A DNA stretch of 64,000 nucleotides, from NCBI RefSeq assembly GCF_000350225.1, contig NW_005179128.1, positions 1 through 64,000 of the forward strand, read 5' to 3'. Each line of letters starts with the position of its first letter. Position 1 is the first letter of the stretch. Below are positions 39,114 through 51,548 of this stretch, piece after piece. The position numbers and the translations under genes were made by a program. The DNA is from Chondrus crispus (lineage: Eukaryota; Rhodophyta; Florideophyceae; Gigartinales; Gigartinaceae). The notes beneath the pieces are model-generated. The model had not been told where the DNA came from. It worked only from the letters and a program-made list of their open reading frames with translations, and did no database searches.

Positions 39114-40446
39114 TCAAAAACCGTCCGCCGAATCAACACCAAAAAGCTCCCCAGAGTCCACTGCCGCCCCACCGCCTACGTTTCGTTCCACAGCCCGCTT
39201 CTGGCGCTTTCTATATGCCGCCTGCGCACGTTTTCGCTTCTATATGTAAGTATCCGCTATGTCATGCAGGCGTTTCAAGTAGCGCTCGTACGTCCTACCA
39301 TCAGCGTCCCTGAGGGGATGCCATTTGACATGAATGTTAGTTAAAGCAACGGTCATTCTAAAGATACGATCATACCCCCCTTCTGCTCACCTATACTTGT
39401 TGGCAACGACAGCCCAAAGGGAACACTGCCGACCGAAAAAATTCTCAACAATTATTCTGTCTGCTGCCAATGCTGCATTTTCTCGTTTTTCAGACCCGGA
39501 GAGCACCCCCCCATGAGGTTTCTTCTTAGGGATAATTGCACGTACCTCTGATTCCATGGAATCAGAGGTACGTGCAATTATCTATGTAGGCATGCATGCC
39601 TACATATCCCTTGTCCAGAAGGACTCCTCATCGATTAGGATACGATTCAGATCCCCGCCCAATGTCCGTAATTGCCAATTCCTCTCTCGATTTCTCTAAA
39701 GCATCGTCATGAAAATGAAGCATTTCCCTCATAATTTCGATATCGGAGACCGAGCCGGGATAGTGGTTGCTTACTGAGATTTCCAGGCCGTTGGGGAGCA
39801 CAGAGGCTTCTACTTTAAATCCGTAGAGCTTGTGCTTCCCAGAAAAAAATTTCTTCACTTCCTCGAGGGAACCTCCTGGCTTGTAACTTGGCTGGAAAGT
39901 TACGTCAGTGGCGTGTCGACACATTTTAAAAGTTTTAAATGTAGTTTTGTCCGCCAGAAGTCGTTGCATGTCAAACTTTTCTGCGTACGATTCCACAAAG
40001 CGTGTATACAGAAAATCGGAGGTAATCGCAATCATACTCGTCACCCTTTTTTCAAATGTTGCTGGTTTCATCTCGAAGAGATAGGTCATGAGATCCCACT
40101 TTGAGCCATGTTTAAGTACACATACCGACATAAAAAATAAATCCTTCGCCTTGATGGGGCTCTTGCTGCCCCTTCCCGTATTATAGCGTGACGAGACATG
40201 TTCTTGCACTTGATTCCATACCCCGTTAAATTCACTCACTGTAAAGTTTGTCATACTCATCAATGCCCGATCTCCATCTTCCTTGATAAACTCATCCATT
40301 TTCGGGGACTCACTTTCATCAGTTTGATCGTCATCAGATAGTTGAGGTGCGTCTTCGTAGATCTCAAGCTCCTCCTGACGCAAGGCAGCTTGCTCCTCCA
40401 ACAATTGGAGCGCTGCGGCGGGTGTGTGGGCAGAGCGTGAGGGCAT
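39114..40446 (-). mobile_element. PIF/Harbinger-like transposase, copy B (decayed, contains double-palindrome insertion)
   Basis: Same family as copy A. It starts MPSRSAHTPAAALQLLEEQA at 40446, with acidic segment, RYNTGRGSKSPIKAKDLFFM, KHGSKWDLMTYLFEMKPATF, CRHATDVTFQPSYKPGGS, GKHKLYGFKVEASVLPNGLE, SVSDIEIM and ITDIG to 39628. A frame change follows (YPN then VLLDKGY-type sequence). The coding sequence is then interrupted at 39531-39606 by two back-to-back palindromes exactly between GYVG and EVRAIIPKKK. The C-terminal part (39114-39530) has ADRIIVENFFGR in one frame, one TAG in the ADTYI-KRKRAQA segment, and ends at a TGA at 39114. Confidence 0.82.
39531..39606. repeat. Two adjacent perfect palindromes (52 bp and 24 bp) inside transposase copy B
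   Basis: 39531-39582 is palindromic around CCATGG (outer end GATAATTGCACGTACC). 39583-39606 is palindromic around GCATGC (TATGTAGGCATG then its complement). Against copy A, the left arm of the first and the right arm of the second are the original coding sequence; the 38 bases between are extra and equal the complement of the left flank followed by the complement of the right flank. Confidence 0.9.
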
Positions 40447-41733
40447 GGTGACTGAGATTGTGTTTAGCGCGACGTCGAGCTCAATAGACAGGTGTGGTGT
40501 TGGGTAATAGCAGGGGCTTGGCGGGCGTTGGGGAGTGTGGAAGAGGGGCGGTGGGGAAATGTGGAGGAGAGACAGAGGGTGAGGTGTGGACGGGTGTCGG
40601 TGGGTAGATGTGTAAGAGAAGCAGAGGATGAGATGTGGAGGTGGGGCGTTGGGCAGACGTGGAAGTGAGACAGCGAGTGAGGCGTGGAAGGGCGAGGTGT
40701 AGAAGGGTGTCAGTGGGGACATTTGGAAGAGAGGCAGAGGGTGAGGTGTAGAGGAGGGGCGTTGAGGAGACGTAGAAGAGAGGCAGAGGGTAAGGTGGTG
40801 AGGAGGGGTGGTGAGGAATGCTGGATAGGACGCCGGGTAAGTGCTGAGGAGGGGCGTAGGATTGGGAAGGAGCGGCTTTTTATGCCCGATGAACGATATC
40901 AGCGCAGAGTAGTGTGGTGGGAGTTGGGTCCTTTCCGAAGAAGAGAGCCGTTTGACTGGAAATGTGGTTGTCCGGTGCGCAGTAGGGCTTCAGGTAGATT
41001 ATATTATCATTCGTGGGTCGGAGGGAGTTTGATGGGCGAGAGGGAGTTTTTCCAGAGAATATTTGATCGTCTTCGATCATGAACGGTCTTCTCAGAATTC
41101 CGCATCCAACACACAGTTAGCATTGTGGTCTCAAAAGAGCTTTTTAGGTTCCAAAAATTTAAATCTAGTACTTGTTACTCACACAGTACAGTTCCATTGA
41201 AGAAACACACAGTTTATTGTCTCGTTTCGGAATGCGTCAATGTTCTCCGGAGAGAACAAGGTATTCATCGTATTGCCGTCTAACTGCTCCCTCCGCCTGG
41301 TAGTGACCACGCTATAAGAACACCCCATGCCAACCCCTTCATACATCTCTCAATCCGAGGTTGCAGCTCTTCAAGAATCTCGCACAGGATGCCCATTTTA
41401 CTCCTTAGAACGCTGTAGCGTCTCATCAATAAGCAGTTGCCAGGACCCGTGCACAAGAGCCCTCCCTCATAAGCGCGCGAACACTGTCGCAGAACTCGAA
41501 AGAAACTGCACAACGTACGTGGCGACTGGTACAATCCGACGCTGGGATATCACGTACGATAGATGCGCTACGGGAAAAGGTAGTTGGGAGAAAGGGGGAT
41601 AGTTTATTGAGCTCGAGAAAGGGCTAAGGCTGTGACCTTGGTGTGGCAATGAGACCTTGTCGATCACTGTAAACTTCCTACTACTCTGACCATCAGGGAC
41701 GAGGCAGTTGACTTACAAGTTGCAGTTCTAAGT
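40447..41733. other. 5' flank of copy B, GA/GT-rich degenerate tandem repeats, then intergenic
   Basis: 40500-40860 is a degenerate purine-rich repeat on the + strand in which GGCAGAGGGTGAGGTGTAGA-like and GAGGGGCGTTGAGGAGACGT-like words recur at about 50-100 base intervals. 41284-41298 has the CTGCTCCCTCCGCCT motif shared with copy A. No gene in the rest. Confidence 0.5.
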
Positions 41734-43790
41734 AAAGAAGGGTGCCCTAATATCCGGACAAAGCGCTCTAATTCTAAAACTCAGAAATGTCTGAAACGAA
41801 TACCTGTACCCCAATTGCGTATTTTCTCACTAAACCCCACCATGTACTGCAAGAAGTCGTCCTTAAACGCCCATTTCCTGCCAACCACGTGGTCAGATAT
41901 AAAAAACAATCAGCCCAATCGACTCCGCCTACATCGTTCTGCTTTGGGCGGGAGTTTCAAAAGGCAAAATGCCGATGAATGCGAACTAGACACACAGCCA
42001 GCCGTCCGGATGTTCCAACCTAACCTCATCTATCGCCCTTTTCCTTCTCTAGCATGCCCGCTCGAATCAACTCGCCATTGCTCACCACAAAGCTCGCACG
42101 TGCCCTTCGCTACATTTCAGACGGCAACTTCTATCGCTCTGCTTCCATTAAATTTGGAATTCCTCGATTGACACTGGCTGACCGTGTCAAGGTCCCTATT
42201 TCCAAAGCAGGGCGCAAGCGAGCACTGACGTCCCACGAAGAGCTCGTTATCGTGGATATATTGCTTCAATTCTCCAATAATGGAACCCCATTGTCGCGCA
42301 TGCATCTTGTCAATGCCATAGAAATTATGATAAGTCGAATAGCACCAGCTCGACGTCAACTTCTCCCGTTCAAGAATGAACGCCCTGGACCGCGCTTTCT
42401 GCGCGACTATTTTAAGCGGCACAGTGCTGTGCTGCGTTTCCGCCCATTCTGGCCTCAAGAGGCAAAGAGATATCAATCTGTCAACGCCGAAGTCATGGCA
42501 ATGCACTTCGCCGTTTTAGAGAAACTGATTCAAAAATAAAATATCGATGCAGCACACTATTCAATCTAGACGAGGCCGGCGCGTCACCGGAGAAGGACGT
42601 CGGAAATAAAGATTTAGCCAGGCGTTTCATGCCTTGGCATGGATGTCAAGATGCACAGATGGCCAATATTCTCAAAACCCCGTATTTCGGTGATGGCAGT
42701 CATTAGCGCAGCTGACGATCATGCTCCATCTCTATTTGTGCTCAAAGGCAGCTCTGTACCCTATCGTGTCCAAATTCGAGACGGGCGTAAGGTCACAGAG
42801 TCACCGGCTTCATATTTGCCCACCAATGCAGTATTTTCTATGCAGGCAGAGAATGAGGATGCGGATTCTACTAGTTTTTTAACTGGGCTGCTGTTTTTTG
42901 AGGTGTACCGCGTCTCTTCGCACGAACAATCGTAAGATTCTATTGGTATATGATGTATATAGGTCGCATTTGAGCCTGCAAGTATTGAAGTTGTTTCACC
43001 AAAATGGAATTGTGGTATACGCGTTGCCAGCGCACACCTCTGGGAAGGCACAGCCTTTGGACACCGTTGTGCTTTCCTCTTCCAAAGCGCCCATCAACAA
43101 AAACTCTTCAAACCTGTCTGCTTGCTGCTCCTGGATCTTCTCTCAGTCTGTATGACTTCTGCGCTGTTTTGAGCAGTGCGCATCAAACAGCCATGTCGCG
43201 TTCTAATATTCAGTCAAGTTTCAAGCGGGCAGGACTTTGGCCGTTCGATAGGCACCGCGTAATTGGTATTCCCCGTCCTGCATCCAGTACACGTGGTGCT
43301 AAAATTTTACGTGCTGAAGAACTAGAAGCTCTTTTCAGAAAGAAGCAGAAAGAAATAAGAGCGTCAGTGTTAGGACAAGATGCGCAGATAGATGCGCAGA
43401 TGCACAGTTCCGGAGATGTAGATACAACTGCAGGTTGTGTGATGACATCTGCACGAGCACTAACTTTAGTTGAGGCTAGCCTAAGGCAGAAACAGCAGAG
43501 AAAAGAAATTACTACACTTTCGCGTCTAGAGAGGGAGCTGGGGCGGAGCTAGAAAAAGGCTGCAACTCAACGGGAGAACAACCGCTTGCGGGTGGCTGCA
43601 GTGCGGCGTCGCGCCGGGATGGCAGGTCTTGGATTGGCAGAGTTCCGATCCCAATTGCGTTCTGTTGAAGAACGGAGGGCTGTTGCGAAGATCCTGGCGA
43701 TAAAAAAGAGCACTTGGCAGTGTACTGTAGTAAATAGTGTTGAAGAAATAAGATTACACTTTATTACCTAATGACTCTGAATGGAACTCG
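41734..43790 (+). mobile_element. pogo-like (Tc1/mariner) element, decayed copy
   Basis: The left end about 41734 (AAGAAGGGTGCCCTAATATC) resembles the end of the second pogo-like element; the right end was not found. The transposase is in pieces. 42054-42539 holds psq/CENP-B-type HTH domains (ARALRYISDGNFYRSA; ISKAGRKRALTSHEELVIV). A frame change precedes the first catalytic Asp block (LFNLDEAGASPEKDVGNKD). Next come AVISAADDHAPSLFVLKG and, after a further frame change, KILLVYDVYRSHLSLQVLKL with NGIVVYALPAHTSGKAQPLD, the second Asp and downstream motif. The C-terminal region (43004-43552) has SFKRAGLWPFDRHRV. At least three frame changes; non-autonomous relic. Confidence 0.8.
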
Positions 43791-46628
43791 GTCTAGAAAT
43801 GCTTACAGTGCCTGATTACCCGAATGATTAAACCACACCCGCAAGGGTAGATTCGCAACAGTTATACGCCTTTGCGTTGCGCGAGTTGTCAGTACCCAAA
43901 GTAGGGAAACAAAGCGATAACGCGATGATTCGAAGTAAGCACGCGCAAGCAGTAGCGACTGAAGGTCGCGGTATCTTACCAAGCGTGAGGGTAAAACAAT
44001 CTTGAATGGTTAAGCTACGCAAGAAGAGTAGGGAAGGAAACAGAACATAATGATGACTTGATGAGAGGAGCAGCGGAGGTGAGGGAGGGAGGTGGGAGAA
44101 CAAGCAACGACTTGAGGAAGAGAGAAGAGAGGCAATAGAGGTTGAAGTGCCTCTCTTATACAGCCCTGTTTTCGGCCGGTGGCCGATTTTCAATTGCCTC
44201 TGCGGTTCTGTTCGCGAACGAAAGACGTAACGAATCCTAGCCGTTTCCAAGTCTTAGTCTGAACGGTAATTGAAACGGTCCGGCTGTAGCGGTCCTTTTG
44301 AACGGTCAAGTAAAACTTCAGCGGATGGGTCCGTTTGGCCAGGTTTTCCAAAACTTCAGCGGAAGGGCCGGTTTGGCCAGGTTTTCCTTCCGATAGAGCC
44401 GTTGCGCGTTCAACCGAAAAGCCCCTTTGTCTGGATTCACCTTTCAATTATCAATGAATGCACTAAAACTCAACTTTTCAGTGAGCGTTTTGCCTTGCAA
44501 GATATTTTTCTATATGCGGTTTTTAAATATAATGAGTACAGAGTAGTGCAAGGCAGACGCCTTTTACAATTAATGCTGAATTCTGGGTAGATTCGCGATC
44601 TTTGATGATTAACGGATATCTGAACGGAAGATCTACGGTACAGTTGGTCTTTCTGCCAGTTATAGAGTACAGTATCTGACCAAACACCAGAAGATTGATG
44701 AAAGACTTCCACTTTTAGTAAAACAGGTTGGCTGTCAGGGTAGGATGCCATTTATTTGTCCTGAGATCGCAATAGACTCTTAGCCCCAACGTTGTATGCG
44801 GTACAGCGTGTGCCTCATACGCCAAAATGTATCAACATGCCCCCCCGTACCCCAACATCTCCATGGGGTACAGCCGTTCCCCATAATCGCACTTTCGTGC
44901 CGCATATTCTCCGTAATTTGGCCCAAAACTGCGCACGTTTCCTTGCTGGTCCACTCGTCTCATAGGTTACAAATCATGAAGCATGCCCTGGACGACAGAT
45001 AGCAAGTTCAACAGCCCAAATTTCGTGACCAGAAGCCGAGACTTCTTCTTCACCCTGACATCAGGGACATTCAGAACATCCAAAAGCGTCATAGCCAACA
45101 AAAATGCGGTTTGTCTCGAGACTAGGTGTCCATTTGCGGCACGATGATTCCTGACCCTTCCGGTAATGCCTTGGACGACGATGACTTCCTTTTTGGTGAC
45201 GATTTCGACAGTGAGGACGATGAAGTTACAGGGAATAAGGGAAAGCCAAATACTTTCAACCGAGTGCCGCAAACTTACGAGTGTCCAGTAAAGATTTGAA
45301 AGTTGATACGATGCACAACTTCCGCTTCATCTTTCTTGCAATCCTGTCGCGCGTTTCACAGAAGCTCAAGGATAATGTTGATGATTTAGTTTCTATTGAA
45401 CCGGTGGAACTATTTCAGAAACTGTTTCTATGAGGGCGGTTCATGGATTTGTTAATGGAGGCATTCAATCGTCGTTTAACATACAAGCGCGAGGTCCCTT
45501 GCGACAAGGATGAGATGTCATGGGCAATTAGTGCCGTTTTCGGGTGTGCATTTTAATAGACTTCGCTGACAGCACTGGGCGATCAACGTATCTCAGACGT
45601 GTAAAATACTAGAGAGGACGACATTTCACGCTTATTCGATATTACCAGTTCGCTCGACGGTGAACAATCAGATACGTTTGGATCGATTCACGAGTTTTTG
45701 GGAGCCTATGATCGAGATATAAACGACATGGGATTCCATATCCTTAACGCCTCTTAAGTGGCGTTTGCCTCTCTGTGTGTCCGCCATCTTTAACGTATCA
45801 AATGCTACCGACATGAGTGCCGACTTCGATTTGACAAGACAGAAAAGCCGTGGCTTGTCCCACGAAACCAGTTTGAAGAACTTTAACATACCTGACAAGG
45901 ACTTAGATACTCTACAGACAACTTTCGCCTGTCCCCTTATCAATGCCTTGGCAATAAGGTACAGTGTAAGAGGGGAGGATTCCTTATCTACAATTAAGAC
46001 ACCTCTTGGGCGAATCCAAGGGCTTCCCGACGCCGAGCTAATTATCTTTCGTTGAAGAAGCACAATTTTCCGTACCCGAGGCTATGTTAATATGTTATCA
46101 AGATACTCTCAAATTGTCATCTCCATTCGGTGGGAACTCATAAACGATTTAACGGAGCACGGTTTTATTTTGGTGACAAACAGTCATCTGCATCATCCCG
46201 AAAGGTATCTGACCTTCGAATCCTGACGAATTCTTTAGCGGAACGTGTGTGGCCGGATAAAACCAAAACTTTCCATCTCGCACTTCGAGAAACGAGCCCC
46301 GCCGTAGGGAAAGTTGCTATATTTGTCACGACGAGGAAATATTTGTCCCAACGACATTAGCTTTTAAAATCCATTAGTACTGTGTCTCGCTCTGGGTCTA
46401 AATGGAGAGCAGTGAATAACCCCTTGTCGTGCTGCACGACAGTATCGACTATACTATATTCAAAAGGATAATGTCACTGATTCAAGCTGAGAATGTTTTT
46501 GTCTAACGGAGAGGCACGCCGGTGCCGATAAACATTGGCTCGTATCTCGCGGACTGAAGTTTGCATGAACGGTTGGTTTATCGTTTTGTGACCTAAGCGC
46601 ACACACTTGCCCGAGTGTTGTCACCTCG
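43791..46628. other. Eroded repeat-rich stretch without a supported gene
   Basis: 44312-44387 is a 38-bp unit in two tandem copies (AAAACTTCAGCGGA to GGCCAGGTTTTCC). From about 45140 to 46380, broken frames read like an old transposase: an acidic start (DDDDFLFGDDFDSEDDE), then MDLLMEAFNRRLTYKREV and KDEMSWAISAVFGCAF, which resembles the piggyBac N-terminal region. It is too eroded to classify with confidence. Confidence 0.4.
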
Positions 46629-47990
46629 ATGGCAGAGAGGGTCAATCTTTTTAGTTTAACTGGGATATCACGTGATTTATTAGAGAGCGATGACACACCC
46701 CAAGAGGTTTTCGAGCCAATACCAGAAACGATAGGCGAAAAGGTGGAAGTTACAGAGCTTGTGGAAGAGTGCAAATTCCGATCAATTACGGGAACATTCC
46801 ATCTTACTGTCTTGAAGGTAGTACAAACTGACGACTGCAAGCAGATGGTCAATGACTTCAATAAGCACGACTCAGATGTGCATGTCTTCGTGCTCACTAT
46901 GAGGGCTGGTGGCCTTGGTGTCAACCTGCAAACGGCTGACACCGTCATCATTTTTGACAGTGAATGGATCTTCAAGGGATCAATAAGCTCAGGATAGAGC
47001 ACATCCAATTCGTCAGAGACGGGAGGTTCTCGTTTTGAGGATGCTAACGGCAAAGTCTATTGAAGAAGATGTTATGAAAAGGGCTTCATTAAAGAGAGGA
47101 CTAGAGAAGAAGATGTTATGAAAAGGGCTTCATTCAAGAGAGGACTAGAGAAGAAGATTATTGGAGCCGGTTTGTTTGATGAGCAAAGCAATAATCTGAG
47201 GGATAAGCGATGCTACAGGAGCTCCTGCGGCTGGACGACCCTGCGAGGGACGGTGAGAACGAAGATGGGCTCCCGACTGGATAAAAGAAAAGTAGGCTAC
47301 TGGCAACGAGTGAAGAAGAGTTTGGGTTATTTGAGGAGATATACGACGAGAGGGTAAACGAAATTTCTCATCGTGCGCGAGCCTCTTTATCGAGAAGGAA
47401 TACCAGAGTGGGAGACCAAGGTAGCACAGGCTCTGAAGGACAAGGCGAATTCCTCGGGTGCCGGGAACTGGAACACGCTGCCTATTAGATTCATTTAAGT
47501 TCATTGAACGAGCCAAAGACGAAGCGTGCCGCCGCGTCAAACGTTAGCTACGGCTTTGACCAATTTTCCGAACGACAATACATCAAGCTGATGCAACGTT
47601 CGGAAGCCGGCGAGCACATACGACTATCTGAAGATGCAGCGGCTGTTATGAGCCGCAAACGACGCAAACGAAAGAGAAAGGGATCGGCAGCAATACCGAA
47701 AGATGATAAGGACCAGTATTATGATGGGAATGATGACTCGCGGGTGGTCAGCGAGGCTGACACAGGCATTCTGGGGTCGCCTCCACAAGGCTCTCCAATA
47801 ATGGAAGACATGGTTACCTCTAAGACGCTTAGCGCAGACCTGAAACCTTTCGACGGCGAGATGACCGAGGGGCAATATAATTTGAACAGAACAGAGATTT
47901 GGGCCGTCCGGAACTGAGGACATGATTTTCGAGGATGACAATGACGATGATGCGGACTTAGTAGACAAAGACATGAGCATTCCATGAGAA
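46629..47990 (+). pseudogene. SNF2-family (BRM/STH1-like) ATPase C-terminal pseudogene
   Basis: Remnant of a SWI/SNF-type chromatin remodeller. 46629-46997 keeps the C-terminal helicase block: [40 protein letters not shown] (motif V). After a frame change, [20 protein letters not shown] (degenerate motif VI, where RAHRIGQ is expected) leads into AKSIEEDVMKRASFKRGLEK and KIIGAGLFDEQS, the SnAC-type segment of BRM/STH1. A 44-bp tandem duplication (47062-47149) shifts the frame here. Later fragments (LLATSEEEFGLFEEIYDERV; KRAAASNVSYGFDQFSER; an acidic/basic tail) follow in other frames to about 47990. The helicase N-terminal lobe is absent. Confidence 0.82.
47062..47149 (+). repeat. 44-bp tandem duplication inside the SNF2 pseudogene
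   Basis: Two copies of a 44-base unit starting GAAGAAGATGTTATGAAAAG, differing by about one base. 44 is not a multiple of three, so the duplication itself breaks the frame. Confidence 0.85.
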
Positions 47991-48193
47991 ATAGTGACCT
48001 GTGAAGCGGGTCAGAAGGTCCGACAGCATGGTCTCGGTCGGAGGAGCTGCACAGCGAGACTTTATATGAGGGTGAGGTGGACCGGTAATCTTCGCGAGCT
48101 GTGTCTGGACGAGGAAAGGCGACCTCTCAAGAATGGTCCGAGGGGCCGAAACAGCGAAAGCGATTGAGACTCAGTTTTTTTGTGATCCACATG

Positions 48194-50536
48194 CAAGTAG
48201 GGTACCCCCTATTTGGGACAATTTACAGATTTTAAAAACAAAAAGTTCCAGAACTGGACCCCGAGCGCCGATTTGATGTCTACTGAGAGAGTAGAACACA
48301 GCCTTTCACATCCTGTAGCACATATTTGACCACGGAGCATTTCTCAGATGAGACGGCCAGTTTCTTCAGGCAGTTCACTCAGGTCAAAATCGGAAAATCG
48401 GAGCCCGTAAGTTGGACAGCATATGACAATCCTGGCCCAAACATTTTAATCAGAATATGATTACAAGGCTGGAAAACATATCAGTCGGCACTGCCTGATC
48501 TCGGAACTGCGATTGAAAGCAAAGCATCAGCGGCATCATTTCCTGGCGTCGATGCGATGCTGCGCGATTCTTGGCTATCGGTCCCCGGATGCGAATAGGT
48601 CGAGGAAGAATGAGAGGATCTCCATTTGTCGCTGTCCGTCGTTGCGCACGTCGCATGCAGACCAAAATGCGTGTTTCCCGAGTCCGTTCGTACAGTATCT
48701 TCTCGGCTTCGTCCCGATTGCGTTCACGACGCTGTTGGGCGTCAATTTTCGCCCTGCCTTGCTTAAATTTTCCATGCACAAGCGCCATTGCGGAGGTTGT
48801 CGTGAGAACTAAACCAGCGGAAGTATCCAAGTAGCCATTTTCCATCAGCCTAGGACGTAGTCCTAGTCCATTGCGGCTCTCAGATCTTTTCAATTCCAGC
48901 AAATCTCCAAGCTCATCAACTGTCAATATGCCACTCCGGTTTAGAGCCGACTCAGGTAGTGGACGTGATAATAATGCGGGCGCGTGCAGTGGCCAGATAC
49001 CAGCTTTCGCGAAGCCTGAAACAATGTTTTTTTGTAAAGGATTGATAAAATGCTTCTCTCATTATTTTCAGATAATCAAAAATGTCGTATTTGTTACTCA
49101 AACATGGTGATGCCAGCCGCTCCACACTTGCGCGCAGTGACTCCTTAAATGGCGCAAAAACAGAGATATCGAGTGGTTGCGTGTATCCGCTTGTGTAGCC
49201 CGGGAGAGCGTATACGATAATGCCTCCAGATTGTAATGTTTTTAAGGCTTGGCACGTCATATGGCTTCTGTAGCCCTCAAGGACCAAAAAAACCTTCCGA
49301 TTGTTCATTGTCAAATCCTTCACATCGTCAACAAATAGCTTGGCCCATTCAATAAAATGTGGCTATCCACCCCGGCGACGTTTTCCCCCATTGTAACTAT
49401 GCTACCTCTCGGTAGGCAGTCCGCCAAAGTTTCCACGACCGGTTTTCTATCAACTACAGTAGTTCTGAATTGTAAATATTTTCCTTTACAGACGAACATT
49501 GACCTCCCTGGTGCCCTATTTGCGAAAATTACCGACAACATGGTTATGCAATTCACGTTTAGAAATTCTGGGCTTCGCTGTTGTGGTTGTACTCCACGTA
49601 AACTGTATACTTTTGTTCGAGCAGTCTGGTTGCAGTCTCGGTTAGGAGTGGTACCGGTTTCATCAAGATTTGCAATTCGGCATGGATCGATATTGTTTTC
49701 GGCCATTACAGACTCAGGCGCCACCAGGTGTTGAGTGAGATTTGTAGCATTGGTCGCTGCCCAACGAATTTCCTCCTGTTTAGATGCCCTAACAAAATTG
49801 ATTCGTTGTCGGCGACGGTCTGCAAAGTTCTTGAGAAACTTTTTTCCAGGGACGTTGTTGCGAAAGGGTAGGGCATTTTGGCGCTCCAGGGGAAGGGCGC
49901 TAACAAAAATCTTGATTGCGTCGCAGAGGTCTGTGCGACTAAGTGGGAAGCCCTGCAGCGCATAGCGCTCAAGAAGTCCCACAATCACAGTTTCTTCAAC
50001 TTCTGTAAGATAAGTACGAGGTTTGCGTGCGATGTGTAAATTTTTAAGCCTGTAGTGGAAGGTGGAACGGGGCAGGCGCGCGATCATAGCAGCTGCTCTC
50101 GTGGATTGTCCATTCTCAGTGGCGATGACGGCTTGCTGGAACAGCTGCCTTCCTTTTTGCTCGAGACTTTTCTTTTTGGTCATAGCTGCAAGTCGTTGGC
50201 AAAAGCTGAATGGCAGATAGAAGGGGAACGGGTTGAGGGAATTTTATTGTGATTGTGGAAAACCGAAACTCGAGATGGTGAACCAAAAATACGAACGGCT
50301 TAAGCAGTTTTGGCGTAAGTCGATGGAAAAAGGGGATAAGGAGGGCAGGAAATTCGAATGTGCCATGCAAATTCACTGCAAAGCAAAAGCTCCAGAGATA
50401 TAGCCACTTTAACCGCCAAACGTTGCTGAAAACTGTCCAGCAAATGTTCTATTTCATGTATTTTAGATACATTCTCTTATTTTCTTTATTGTCCAACAAT
50501 TTGTTGCCATTTCCAACATAGGGGGTACCCTACTTG
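48194..50536 (-). mobile_element. pogo-like (Tc1/mariner) element with terminal inverted repeats, 2.34 kb
   Basis: Ends carry CAAGTAGGGTACCCCCTAT (left) and its complement (right). The flanking dinucleotides are TG and TA, so the TA duplication is imperfect. The transposase reads on the minus strand in three overlapping frames. 49320-50183: psq/CENP-B HTH domains (AVIATENGQSTRAAAMIARL; RKPRTYLTEVEETVIVGLLE), RIANLDETGTTPNRDC with the first Asp. 48952-49323: KVFLVLEGYRSHMTCQALKT, where the second catalytic Asp is Glu or lost, then VYALPGYTSGYTQPLDISVF. 48450-48926: C-terminal tail. Two frame changes; probably inactive but better preserved than the 42-kb copy. Confidence 0.85.
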
Positions 50537-50606
50537 TATGCACCTGTATCACAAGATTGTGCTCAAGGTGGGTGTAAACTGTGCAGCACCCCCAACTGCG
50601 TCCACG

Positions 50607-51547
50607 TCAATATCCCTGGTTACTTGATCCAGCGCCAGCACGCTTACGCATTACTGCAACAGCTCCAAGATTTCTCTTTGAATTTGGTCCACCACCACGC
50701 GAAGCTGGCCGGTGCGAAGCGGTTCGTTCATCAAACTTTACACTTGTTTCATTCCGGATCTTGCGCTGTCTTTTCCGTACAGACACATTTTCCGTCCCTT
50801 CCCTTTCGACCCTGCGACTTTCTGCGATGTTCATAATTTTATGTGTCCGCTTATTCCCGCCTTCGCTCGGTTTTATTATTTCCTGTTGCAAATCATCAAT
50901 GCGCCCTTGTAAAGATGCGATTTCTGCGTCACGGGTCTGTTGGTTATGAACATTTCCCCCTGCATCTGTTCCTTCAATCTCATCCTGACCAAAAATTTCT
51001 TCATATGTGTGGCTTGTTAATTCCCTGCGACCATCCTGAATATGTCTTAGTCCACATCGAACTGTATGTACCTGGAACTCTGACTGACGTATATATACAT
51101 TATTCTCCTCGTCCTCCTCGTTTTGAAACTCATTGTTGACTTCGTTGACATCATTCACCTTCTTTGCCCGAGTGCTGGACAGATCTAATCCAATCGGGTC
51201 CAAGGTGCTCGAAATCGGAGGGAGATCTGGAACTGTTGCAGTGGCGTTTGATGTTATTGCAATGCATCTTCCACATGTGCGTTGCGATTGTTCGGAGTGC
51301 TTATCGGGCCATTTGTAACTGTGAATTTGGTTCGAGATGCTGCAGTACGAGAGATCAGCTCTTTTGGTAAATTGGTCAAGATATTTCTCGAAGTCCCGCG
51401 CGATGCTGGCACACCTGCGCTATCCTGCAACGAAACATTTGGCAATTCATCATAAGACTGTTGAGAGTCTACAACCACATCCTGTGACAGTTCTGCCTGC
51501 TTTCTCTTCTTCCGTTCTTCACGGAAAGGACGAGATTTCGTTTCCAT
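50607..51547 (-). pseudogene. Downstream part of an ORF split by the DUF7869-type element
   Basis: Two adjacent frames (51254-51547 and 50607-51203) of unrecognised, charged, low-complexity protein (KSRPFREERKKRKQAELSQD; EIASLQGRIDDLQQEI coiled coil; basic C-terminus RKRQRKIRNE). The 5' edge abuts the terminal repeat of the inserted element, and the upstream part continues beyond it at 54116-54824 on the same strand. It may be a host gene or a transposon accessory ORF. Confidence 0.5.
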
Positions 51548-51548
51548 T

